Source of the DNA: CAZFQG01 sp964520785
Lineage (GTDB): Bacteria > Planctomycetota > Planctomycetia > Pirellulales > Thermoguttaceae
Reading direction: 5' to 3'
NCBI GenBank assembly: GCA_964520785.1
Contig: CAZFQG010000283.1
Location: 1 to 5,743 of the forward strand
Length of the DNA stretch: 5,743 nucleotides
The notes beneath the pieces were generated by a model. That model saw only the letters and a list, made by a program, of their open reading frames with translations. It had not been told where the DNA came from and did not search any database. This document shows, piece after piece, positions 1 to 5,738 of this stretch (within the stretch, counting starts at the first letter, position 1; the number at the start of each line of letters is the position of its first letter). A program made the position numbers and the translations under genes.

Positions 1-1028
1 TTACGCCGCGAAAGCATACCTTTCGCCGGCCCCTACACGGTTTTACGTTGGTGGAGTTGCTGGTCGTCATCGCCATTATTGGCATCTTGATCGCCCTATT
101 ACTGCCGGCGGTGCAGGCGGCGAGGGAGGCGGCACGGCGGATGAATTGCACCAACAACGTCAAGCAACTGGGGATCGCCTGCCACAACTACCATTCGGCC
201 AATGGCCGCTTTCCCATGGGGTACGGGCCGATGGTGGTGCCGTACGGCTCGCGTCTGTCGCAGGCCCCGGGATCCGGCGGGGCGGAGTGGCCCTGGCCCG
301 ACCGGATCATGGGCTATCTCGAAGAGGACATGATGAACGAGTACATCGGCGATTGGAGCGTCAACGGGGCGGGTCATGCGTTCGACGCCTATAAGAACGT
401 CGTCGGCGCCCAGATCGCGTCGTTCTTGTGTCCCAGCGACCCCGGCGCGGCCGATCCGTACATCTGGCCAGTCTCGGGGAGGACTACCCTCGTCTATGGG
501 CGGATTTCCTACGGCGGCAATAACGGGATCGGCCGGATGGAGGCCCCGATCATTTCCGGCCCCCCGACCGGGGTCCCGCTTGTCAACCAGCGGATCGAGG
601 GGGTCTTCGGCTACAACAAGGGATACGCGATCCGCGAAATCACCGACGGTACTTCCCAGACGATCCTTACCGCCGAGATTCTCGTCGGGCGGGACCCCAT
701 CACGATCCGCGGTACCCACTCCTACGACGAGGGACCCTTCTACATGGCGACCTACGGACCGAACGATCCCACGCCGGACATCGTCCACGAATGCGGTCCC
801 AAGGACAACATCAACCAGAGCAAGAATGCGATCGCCCCCTGCGTCTATGACAGCACGGCCAAGAACAACCTCATCCACACTGCGCGGAGCCTGCACCCCG
901 GCGGCGTCAACGCGGGCTTGTGCGACGGCAGCGTCCGTTTCGTCAGCGAGGAGATTTCGGTCAGGGCGTGGCAGTACCTGGCCACGCCGACCGGAGGAGA
1001 GATCGTGCCGCAGAGTGACTTCGAATAA
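1..1028 (+). CDS. DUF1559 pseudopilin-like protein (prepilin N-terminal methylation domain), 5' partial
   Basis: This is a type IV pilin/type II secretion pseudopilin-like surface protein of the planctomycete DUF1559 family. The reading frame is open to the left edge, and no ATG, GTG or TTG lies in frame between position 3 and the TTG at 48. That TTG is the Leu inside the GFTLVE prepilin peptidase motif (39-56), so it cannot be the start and the gene begins outside the window. After the Gly/Phe cleavage point comes a hydrophobic helix that continues into the AREAARR helix. Further family marks are FLCPSDP (423-443), ITDGTSQTIL (639-668), and H-X9-DG with His at 894-896 and Asp-Gly at 924-929. 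A typical GGEIV tail comes just before the stop. The 342 visible residues match the usual family length, so only a short leader is missing. By family knowledge the product is cleaved and N-methylated by a prepilin peptidase. The role of individual paralogues is unknown, and nothing beside it is pilus machinery. Confidence 0.95.
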   Translation, partial: TPRKHTFRRPLHGFTLVELLVVIAIIGILIALLLPAVQAAREAARRMNCTNNVKQLGIACHNYHSANGRFPMGYGPMVVPYGSRLSQAPGSGGAEWPWPDRIMGYLEEDMMNEYIGDWSVNGAGHAFDAYKNVVGAQIASFLCPSDPGAADPYIWPVSGRTTLVYGRISYGGNNGIGRMEAPIISGPPTGVPLVNQRIEGVFGYNKGYAIREITDGTSQTILTAEILVGRDPITIRGTHSYDEGPFYMATYGPNDPTPDIVHECGPKDNINQSKNAIAPCVYDSTAKNNLIHTARSLHPGGVNAGLCDGSVRFVSEEISVRAWQYLATPTGGEIVPQSDFE

Positions 1029-1032
1029 TCGC

Positions 1033-1060
1033 TTGCCGATGCCGAGCGGTGTGTTAGAAT
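1033..1060 (+). promoter_or_regulatory. Candidate sigma70-type promoter for the HEAT-like protein gene
   Basis: A -35-like TTGCCG (1033-1038) is separated by 16 bases from a -10-like TAGAAT (1055-1060). Transcription would start near 1067. This leaves a leader of about 55 bases before the ATG at 1122 and rules out the ATG at 1059, which overlaps the -10 hexamer. It implies the HEAT-like gene is transcribed separately from the pseudopilin. The call rests on hexamer match only. Confidence 0.45.
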
Positions 1061-1121
1061 GACAACGGTGGTGGCTGGTCGGGCCGCCGCCTCCGTGCAA
1101 CCCTATTTCGGTGTCGAATTC

Positions 1122-2144
1122 ATGAAAAGACGCGCTCGTACCCCTTTCATCGTCTTCACCGTGATCATTGGACTCCACGGCTTGCCGGACACGTGCCGCG
1201 CGCAGCCGGGAAGGATCAACCGCCCGTATTATCTCTTCGTGGGCAATGGGCGGATCGTTCTCGTTCCCGGCGCCCCGCACAACCAATCGCATTCGTCGAA
1301 CAGCCACTCCCTCGGTCGGAGCATTCAAATGCAGTACCGGCATTCGGGTGGCGATACGAGCGTCGACTGGACGGCGAAGGGGAAAGAAGGGGAGGATTCG
1401 GTCTCGATTCAGTCCTTGGGCGACACATCGGTGCGGGTAACGCGGACACGTTCGAGTGATTCCGAAGAGCCGAGTTTTTCCTTCACCCAAAGTCCGGGAA
1501 AACCGCTTGAATTCCGGTTGGGAGAGGGGGAGAGTGCGCGGACGTGGAAAGCGGATAACCTTTGGCTGCTCTTGTTGCAGTGCCCCGACGAGTACCGGAC
1601 CCATCTCCTTCCGATCCTGACGGACCAGTCGATCGGGCTGGTGATGCCTTTCGGATTGGAAGCCCTGCGCGACGCCTTGGTGAAGAGCGAGGTGGAGTCG
1701 AGCGGGGCCGAGACATGGAAGCGACTCGTGGCGCAATTGAACGACGACTCCTTCGCCCGGCGCGAAGCGGCCGACCGGGCGCTCCGCGCGGAGGGGACCG
1801 CGGCGCTGGCTTATCTCCGCGAGTTGGACCTCTCGAAGCTTGCGCCCGAGCAGCAATTCCGGATCGCCCACATGCTCCGTGAGAGCGACCTGACGGCCGA
1901 GGTCGACAATCCGGCCCAAGTCGTCAGCCGCCTGCGCAACGATCCGCGAACGTGGCTGTTTCTCCTGGGTGATCCCGCCGAGGCAGTCCGTCGAAGCGCG
2001 GTGGAGAAGCTCGCGGTTCTCCTCGGCCGGGACATCGAGTTCGATCCCGGCGCCGAAGAACCGACGCGGCGGAAGCAGCTCGCGGACCTGACTTCCGCTT
2101 TGCTGAAGGACCAACCGGATACGGAAACCGGCATTGAGGAGTAA
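1122..2144 (+). CDS. Exported protein with HEAT-like repeats in its C-terminal half
   Basis: This gene encodes a predicted exported protein of 340 residues whose function I do not recognise. I chose the ATG at 1122 over the in-frame ATG at 1059. Starting at 1122 puts a basic MKRRAR segment directly before a hydrophobic stretch (about residues 9-20) and a signal peptidase site around CRA/QPG (residues 25-30), and the 1059 codon lies in the likely -10 box. No Shine-Dalgarno is visible, which is common in planctomycetes. Residues 35-145 are beta-rich, polar and Ser/His-rich (several Asn-Ser-His runs at 54-63), with no identified fold. Residues 198-236 form a helical pair around L-N-D-D-x-F-A-R-R-E-A-A, the HEAT-like unit common in planctomycete exported proteins. 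Weaker units follow at about 241-255 and 276-301. The tail is acidic. HEAT-like repeats usually mediate protein contacts, so a periplasmic scaffold or binding role is an inference. A stem-loop follows 7 bases after the stop. Confidence 0.85.
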   Translation: MKRRARTPFIVFTVIIGLHGLPDTCRAQPGRINRPYYLFVGNGRIVLVPGAPHNQSHSSNSHSLGRSIQMQYRHSGGDTSVDWTAKGKEGEDSVSIQSLGDTSVRVTRTRSSDSEEPSFSFTQSPGKPLEFRLGEGESARTWKADNLWLLLLQCPDEYRTHLLPILTDQSIGLVMPFGLEALRDALVKSEVESSGAETWKRLVAQLNDDSFARREAADRALRAEGTAALAYLRELDLSKLAPEQQFRIAHMLRESDLTAEVDNPAQVVSRLRNDPRTWLFLLGDPAEAVRRSAVEKLAVLLGRDIEFDPGAEEPTRRKQLADLTSALLKDQPDTETGIEE

Positions 2145-2151
2145 TCCGGGC

Positions 2152-2176
2152 AAGAATCGACCGGAAACCGATTCTT
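2152..2176 (+). terminator. Stem-loop after the HEAT-like gene, possible terminator
   Basis: A perfect 8-bp inverted repeat, AAGAATCG (2152-2159) and CGATTCTT (2169-2176), encloses a 9-base loop and begins 7 bases after the stop codon. The right arm ends in CTTT and runs into TCAGGGGG, so there is no true T-tract. Position supports a terminator or 3' end-stabilising hairpin. The poor T-tract argues for low efficiency or Rho dependence. Confidence 0.45.
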
Positions 2177-2449
2177 TCAGGGGGTAGGCGGCATGAACGG
2201 CACCGGGATGGGGCGGTTCAGTCGTGGATCATTTCATGTTTGTCCGTTGCGTCACGCGCACGCGTTCATTCGGATGGATGTCGGCCCATTCACGGCGTTT
2301 ATCCTATTCTGCTCCGGGGATTACGGTACCGTTCACGGCTTTCGCTATCCCTCCGAAGTATTCCAGGGAGCGTAACGGCGCGATTCCCATTCTATCGGAC
2401 GCATTCTCTTCGCGTCAAGGACGGCTCGCCAATTGCAGACCAACCGCGA

Positions 2450-2471
2450 GTCGGTTGCCATCTCAACCGAC
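2450..2471. repeat. Perfect inverted repeat (8-6-8), dyad 1 upstream of glycosidase gene
   Basis: GTCGGTTG (2450-2457) and CAACCGAC (2464-2471) are exact reverse complements flanking the 6-base spacer CCATCT. A further CAACCG at 2441-2446 can pair with CGGTTG at 2452-2457 with a 5-base loop, so two stems compete for the middle arm. The element is either an operator-like dyad or an RNA hairpin, and sequence alone cannot decide which. Confidence 0.6.
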
Positions 2472-2477
2472 CAGCAA

Positions 2478-2497
2478 CCAGGTCCGCGATGACCTGG
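2478..2497. repeat. Perfect inverted repeat (7-6-7), dyad 2 upstream of glycosidase gene
   Basis: CCAGGTC (2478-2484) and GACCTGG (2491-2497) are exact reverse complements around the 6-base spacer CGCGAT. It lies 6 bases after dyad 1, with centres 27 bases apart and the same spacer length but an unrelated arm sequence. CCAGG recurs at 2512-2516 and could pair with the right arm as an alternative. No T-tract follows, so it is not a classical terminator. Confidence 0.6.
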
Positions 2498-2536
2498 ACA
2501 CTCCCGACAACCCAGGCCATCCGGAACCTTATTCTC

Positions 2537-2570
2537 TTGCCCCCTCTTCGCCGGTCTGCTATCGTAGAAT
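2537..2570 (+). promoter_or_regulatory. Candidate promoter for the glycosidase gene
   Basis: TTGCCC (2537-2542) stands 17 bases before TATCGT (2560-2565). Immediately after is TAGAAT (2565-2570), the same hexamer as the candidate -10 of the HEAT-like gene. Either could serve as the -10: TATCGT has better spacing, TAGAAT the better hexamer. A small GCTAT/ATAGC dyad (2558-2562 with 2569-2573) spans the site. Transcription would start around 2572-2577 and give a leader of roughly 75 bases before the ATG at 2651. Confidence 0.35.
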
Positions 2571-2638
2571 AGCGGCCGGGTGACCGGGACTTCCCGTTTC
2601 CGTCATTGCCGCTTGCCCGAACCAGTATCGTTCGCCTC

Positions 2639-2644
2639 GGAGGA
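2639..2644 (+). promoter_or_regulatory. Shine-Dalgarno that fixes the glycosidase start
   Basis: GGAGGA lies 6 bases before the ATG at 2651. It is the only strong ribosome binding site in the window. It favours 2651 over the in-frame TTG at 2606, which has no such site and would put 15 extra residues before the signal peptide. Confidence 0.75.
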
Positions 2645-2650
2645 ATCTCC

Positions 2651-4687
2651 ATGTGTCGGCATTCCTGCTCCCTGCTTGTCTGCTCCGTCTTCGTCAGCGG
2701 AATTGCCACCGCGGCCGTCTGCATCGCGGAGGATCCGTTCGATTACTTCGAGAATTCCTGGAACGTCATCGGCCTAAAGGACTACCGGCACGGCACGCGG
2801 GTGACGCCGGATAACAGGCTTCTGTTGGCAGACGGCCGCGCCGTGCAAATCCGGACGGGTAGCCGCTTGACACTGCTCAGCCGCAAGCAGACGAAAACGC
2901 TTCTGGAGGGCTGGCTTCCGGTCATCCTGTTATCGGCGTCGGATGGGCCGGTCCGGTTCGACATCCGGCTGTGGGCTACGCCACTTCCAAGCGTCGAGGA
3001 TTGGCAGAAGGCCTTTGATTGGCCGGTCGAGAACGAGGGAGGGGAGGAGAATTATCTCAACTGGATTCAGGTCACAGTCGTCAACACGTCGGACAAGCCG
3101 GCCGACGCAAGATTCAGCGTCGAGGAGACGGGTACGCCGATGCCGGACGGCGGCGAGTACGCGTGGACTCTCGCACCGAACGCCAGGCAGGTCTTTACCT
3201 TCCGCATCCCCTATTTCACGGTGGAAGGCCCGACGGGATTCGCCCTGGAAGACCCCGAGGTTTGGCTAACGCGGACGGTCGACTACTGGCGCGGCGTATT
3301 CGCCGGTACGGCCCAGATTGCAGTTCCCTGCCGGAAGGCAAGCGAGGCCCTCAAGGCAGCCCATGTCTGCCAACTGATCGCCAGCGACCACGGCGAACCA
3401 CACGGAGGGGAGGGGTTCTACGACTGTTTCTACATCCGCGATGGCGCGTATCAGGTGATGGAGTACGAGGAAGCTGGAATGTTCGACGCGGCGGCCAAGG
3501 CGATTGAGGTTTATCTGAAGCATCAACGCCCCGACGGCCGTTTTGAATCACAGGAGGGGCAGTTCGACGCGAACGGTCAGGCCCTTTGGGTCCTCTGGAA
3601 TTACTACAAAATGACCGGAGACGAGGAGTGGCTGGCCGAGGTCTACCCCCAGATGCGCCGGGCGGTCGATTGGTTGAAGAAGACGCGTCGCGAGGCACCT
3701 GCTGATTCCGCCTTTATCGGTCTCCTTCCAAGCGCCGTCGCCGACGGGGAGTACCTCTGGGCCGGAAAGAACCATATCGTCGGCTACGACTTCTGGAATC
3801 TGCGCGGGCTGCTCTGTACGGCCGACGCCGCGAAGTCGCTGGGGCGGGATTCGGAAGCGAAGGAACTATTCGCGGAAGCGGAGGATTACCGGGCGGCCAT
3901 CGATAACGCCTGGAAACGTACCGGCTTGCCCCATTTCCCGCCAAGTTGGGAAAAGGAGGGCACTCACTGGGGCAACACGGAGACGCTCTGGCCGACGGAG
4001 CTATTCGCGCTCGACGACCCGCGCGTGGCGGCGCTGGACCGCGAGGTTCGCGAGAATTTCGGCGGCGGTTACGCCGAAGGAACGATTCGCTGGCTCGGTG
4101 CGGCGGATCGCGGCTGGGAAAACTGCATCCATCCATATATGGGGGCCTACACGACGATGGCCTCACTGGCACGGGGCGACCACGAACAAGTCGTCGAGGA
4201 CTTCTACTGGTATTTGCTCCATTCCACGGCGGCCCACGCTTTCCCGGAGGGGATATTCTATGAGCGGCGGTTCGCCTGGGCCGACACGATTCCTCACGTC
4301 ACCGGTGCGTGTAATTTCGCGATCATGCTCCGTCACATGCTCGTCCACGAAAGGGACGGGGAACTCCACCTGCTGCGAGCCGTTCCGGATTGGTGGCTTG
4401 GCGACGGCGAGGAAATCCGTATCGAGCGGGCCCCGACCCATTTCGGAACGCTGAACCTGCACGTGCGCGGTACGAAATCGGGCGCCGAAGTGACCCTCGG
4501 TCGACCGACGCGACAGGCCCCGGAGCGGATCATTCTCCACTTGCCGAAATCGCGGCCGCTGGAAGGGAAACCGGACGGTTTCGAAGTGGTGTACCGGGAT
4601 GATCAGACGAAACGATGGGATTTCCCGACCGTGGTCGGAGAATACCGAAAGCTGGTGAAGAAGAGAGATTCAAACGGGGTCGAATGA
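2651..4687 (+). CDS. Predicted secreted six-hairpin ((alpha/alpha)6) glycoside hydrolase-like protein
   Basis: This gene encodes a 678-residue predicted exported protein, probably acting on a carbohydrate in the periplasm or outside the cell. Residues 1-26 form a signal peptide with one Arg at residue 3, a hydrophobic core from about 8 to 25, and likely cleavage after CIA. Its cysteines (2, 6, 11, 24) do not form a standard lipobox. Residues 28-215 are beta-rich, like the N-terminal sandwich of GH15, GH63, GH65 and GH78-type enzymes. Residues 225-570 show repeated helical pairs with aromatic, acidic motifs typical of the barrel: YIRDGAYQ (261-268), RFESQEGQFDANGQALW (297-313), GYDFWNLRG (378-386), WGNTETLWPTE (440-450), HPYMGAY (494-500) and FPEGIFYERR (531-540). 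Candidate catalytic acids are Asp264, Asp306 and Glu533, judged by motif only. A C-terminal beta module follows (about 570-665), including the AVPDWWLGDGEEI stretch. I cannot assign a GH family or substrate. The gene stands alone, with its own likely promoter and a strong Shine-Dalgarno. Confidence 0.85.
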   Translation: MCRHSCSLLVCSVFVSGIATAAVCIAEDPFDYFENSWNVIGLKDYRHGTRVTPDNRLLLADGRAVQIRTGSRLTLLSRKQTKTLLEGWLPVILLSASDGPVRFDIRLWATPLPSVEDWQKAFDWPVENEGGEENYLNWIQVTVVNTSDKPADARFSVEETGTPMPDGGEYAWTLAPNARQVFTFRIPYFTVEGPTGFALEDPEVWLTRTVDYWRGVFAGTAQIAVPCRKASEALKAAHVCQLIASDHGEPHGGEGFYDCFYIRDGAYQVMEYEEAGMFDAAAKAIEVYLKHQRPDGRFESQEGQFDANGQALWVLWNYYKMTGDEEWLAEVYPQMRRAVDWLKKTRREAPADSAFIGLLPSAVADGEYLWAGKNHIVGYDFWNLRGLLCTADAAKSLGRDSEAKELFAEAEDYRAAIDNAWKRTGLPHFPPSWEKEGTHWGNTETLWPTELFALDDPRVAALDREVRENFGGGYAEGTIRWLGAADRGWENCIHPYMGAYTTMASLARGDHEQVVEDFYWYLLHSTAAHAFPEGIFYERRFAWADTIPHVTGACNFAIMLRHMLVHERDGELHLLRAVPDWWLGDGEEIRIERAPTHFGTLNLHVRGTKSGAEVTLGRPTRQAPERIILHLPKSRPLEGKPDGFEVVYRDDQTKRWDFPTVVGEYRKLVKKRDSNGVE

Positions 4688-4869
4688 CCCATTGCTTCGT
4701 CAAACGCGCATCATTGCGACGGCGGTCACGTTTCGTTCAGGTAATCGCGACGCTCCGCCGCGCCGCGTACTCATGGATCACATTTCGACACAGCCATGGA
4801 AACACGGCGGCATCCCGAACATCGGCGGTTGTCGAGCGGTCATTCACGGACATGTCCGGCATCGCCCCG
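4688..4869. other. Convergent intergenic gap with a 12-bp palindrome
   Basis: The glycosidase gene ends on the plus strand and the membrane protein gene ends on the minus strand, leaving 182 bases. I see no convincing terminator with a T-tract on either strand. The one clear structure is the perfect 12-bp palindrome CGGACATGTCCG at 4847-4858, which lies 11 bases beyond the minus-strand stop codon. Frames open across this gap on the plus strand run antisense into the membrane protein gene and look like shadows. Confidence 0.5.
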
Positions 4870-5592
4870 TCAGCTTCCTTCGCGTTTCACATCCGAATCG
4901 GAACCGGTGTCCGCGTCCTGTTCCGCCCCGGCAAAGGCTTCGGAATCGTCCCTATCCGCTTCGTGGCCTTCCTCGGCTTCGTCATATTCTTCCTCCTCTT
5001 GCGCCTGCTCGTACGCCTCGGGAATCCCGTTGATGATCTGGTCGATTTCGAGATGCGATTCCACTTCGAAGAGTGCTTCCTGGGTGGGCTCGGTCTCGTA
5101 CTTCCAGTCATCCAAAACGAGTTTTCGCCTTCGGCCGTCACGTTCGTAGACGATTTTCGCGATTCCTTTCTTCTTCCATAGTTTCTTGTCGACGAACACG
5201 ATTTCGTCAAAGGTCAACTCTTGTCCCCAACTCGTTCGTAGACCTGTTTCGGTCAGTTCGATCCAACGCCGCTTGGCGCGCCAGAAGAAGAACAGAAATA
5301 CCGGCCCCAGGGGCGCAAAGATCGTGCCGAAGGCGAATTGAGAAAAGAAATCGGCCTCGGTCTTCGGCGGCCCCGGATCCCTCGTGGACCAGCCCTTTTC
5401 CTCGGCGTATTTCTTCCATTCTTCGATCTGGTTGTTCTCTTTGAACTCGCGGAATATCTTGGCGCGTTCCGCCTGCGCCGGATAGGCCACCGCTCCGTCA
5501 TAGAAGAACCATGCGGACGACCCGAAACCGAAGAACGCGATCACGCCCAGACGCAAAAGGAAGCCCGTTCTCGTCATTATCTTGAGTTGCAT
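4870..5592 (-). CDS. Two-helix membrane protein with PH-like domain and acidic C-terminal tail
   Basis: This gene encodes a conserved-looking protein of unknown function, 240 residues from the chosen ATG (5590-5592). The start is ambiguous. ATGs at 5619 and 5577 and a TTG at 5712 are in frame, and the frame stays open to the right edge. I prefer 5592 because an AGGGA lies 10 bases upstream and the first helix then begins about 10 residues in. Residues about 10-31 and 86-104 are hydrophobic membrane helices. Between them is a charged, Trp-containing loop of about 55 residues (EEWKKYAEEKGW) that is likely periplasmic. After the second helix, RAKRRW marks the cytoplasmic side. Residues about 109-165 read as successive beta strands (WIELTETGLRTSWG, FDEIVFVDKKLWKKKGIAKI, RRKLVLDDW), resembling bacterial PH-like domains. 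An amphipathic helix follows (about 168-190), then a tail from about 195 to the end dominated by Glu and Asp. A sensory or membrane-scaffold role is inference only. Confidence 0.8.
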   Translation of the reverse strand: MQLKIMTRTGFLLRLGVIAFFGFGSSAWFFYDGAVAYPAQAERAKIFREFKENNQIEEWKKYAEEKGWSTRDPGPPKTEADFFSQFAFGTIFAPLGPVFLFFFWRAKRRWIELTETGLRTSWGQELTFDEIVFVDKKLWKKKGIAKIVYERDGRRRKLVLDDWKYETEPTQEALFEVESHLEIDQIINGIPEAYEQAQEEEEYDEAEEGHEADRDDSEAFAGAEQDADTGSDSDVKREGS

Positions 5593-5682
5593 GTTTTCGG
5601 AGTCCCTTTTCTTTTGCATACTGGTGGATAGCGTTTCGTTGGTTTCCGCGAACGATCGCCGGATCCCGTAAGTCGAAGCCTC

Positions 5683-5712
5683 ATTAGCTCGAACCTCGAC
5701 CGATTCCGGCAA
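5683..5712 (-). promoter_or_regulatory. Candidate promoter for the membrane protein gene, inner position
   Basis: On the minus strand TTGCCG (5712-5707) is followed after 18 bases by GCTAAT (5688-5683). The -35 hexamer is identical to that proposed for the HEAT-like gene. It would start transcription near 5676 and give a leader of about 85 bases to the ATG at 5592. If real, the TTG at 5712 is a promoter element and not a start codon. Confidence 0.3.
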
Positions 5713-5732
5713 ATCCGCGGGCTCACTGAAGA

Positions 5733-5738
5733 AGTATA
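5733..5738 (-). promoter_or_regulatory. Candidate -10 element at the right edge
   Basis: TATACT on the minus strand (5738-5733) matches five of six -10 consensus positions. Its -35 partner would lie outside the window, so it cannot be tested here. It is an alternative to the inner promoter for the membrane protein gene. Confidence 0.3.

Larger units (their letters stand above)
2145..2650. other. Gene-poor region between the HEAT-like and glycosidase genes
   Basis: About 500 bases hold no convincing protein gene. The short open frames here (60 to 119 codons in several overlapping frames) resemble no family, and none shows a clear composition signal. The stretch holds the stem-loop at 2152-2176, a 10-bp palindrome ACGGTACCGT at 2323-2332, and an imperfect direct repeat starting TTCACGGC at 2289 and 2332. 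It also has a weak 5-bp stem GACGC/GCGTC (2398-2402 with 2412-2416), the two dyads at 2450-2497, and the candidate promoter and Shine-Dalgarno of the glycosidase gene. It is longer than the other gaps here, and its second half is rich in dyad symmetry, so a regulatory role is the most natural reading. Confidence 0.6.

Noticed and set aside
48..50. TTG at 48 as the start of the pseudopilin
   Set aside because: The codon encodes the Leu inside GFTLVE. The frame is open upstream to the edge and encodes the Gly-Phe-Thr of the prepilin motif, so the start must lie further left.
1059..1061. ATG at 1059 as the start of the HEAT-like protein
   Set aside because: It overlaps the likely -10 hexamer TAGAAT and would place 21 residues before an otherwise complete signal peptide starting at 1122.
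99..2153. A 684-codon open frame on the minus strand across the first two genes
   Set aside because: It lies antisense to two well-supported genes that share one frame, in GC-rich DNA where stop-poor antisense frames are common. The translation is rich in Arg, Pro and Gly and shows no domain, signal peptide or family motif.
2152..2176. The stem-loop at 2152-2176 as a strong intrinsic terminator
   Set aside because: The stem is perfect, but only three consecutive T residues end the right arm before C, A and a G-run, so it is listed at moderate confidence only.
2193..2375. A 60-codon frame after the HEAT-like gene, with AGGGGGT upstream of its ATG
   Set aside because: The G-run is a plausible ribosome binding site. 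However, the protein matches no family I know, there is no visible promoter, and other frames are equally open over the same bases. It could be revisited if homologues are found.
2224..2583. A 119-codon frame from a GTG covering most of the gene-poor region
   Set aside because: It has no Shine-Dalgarno, runs through both perfect dyads and the candidate glycosidase promoter, and its translation is rich in Ser, Pro and Arg without recognisable motifs.
4615..5181. A 188-codon plus-strand frame across the convergent gap, including a hydrophobic run
   Set aside because: It starts inside the glycosidase gene and runs antisense to the membrane protein. Its hydrophobic, Leu/Phe-rich run is the complement of the acidic Glu/Asp tail and charged helix coding sequence.
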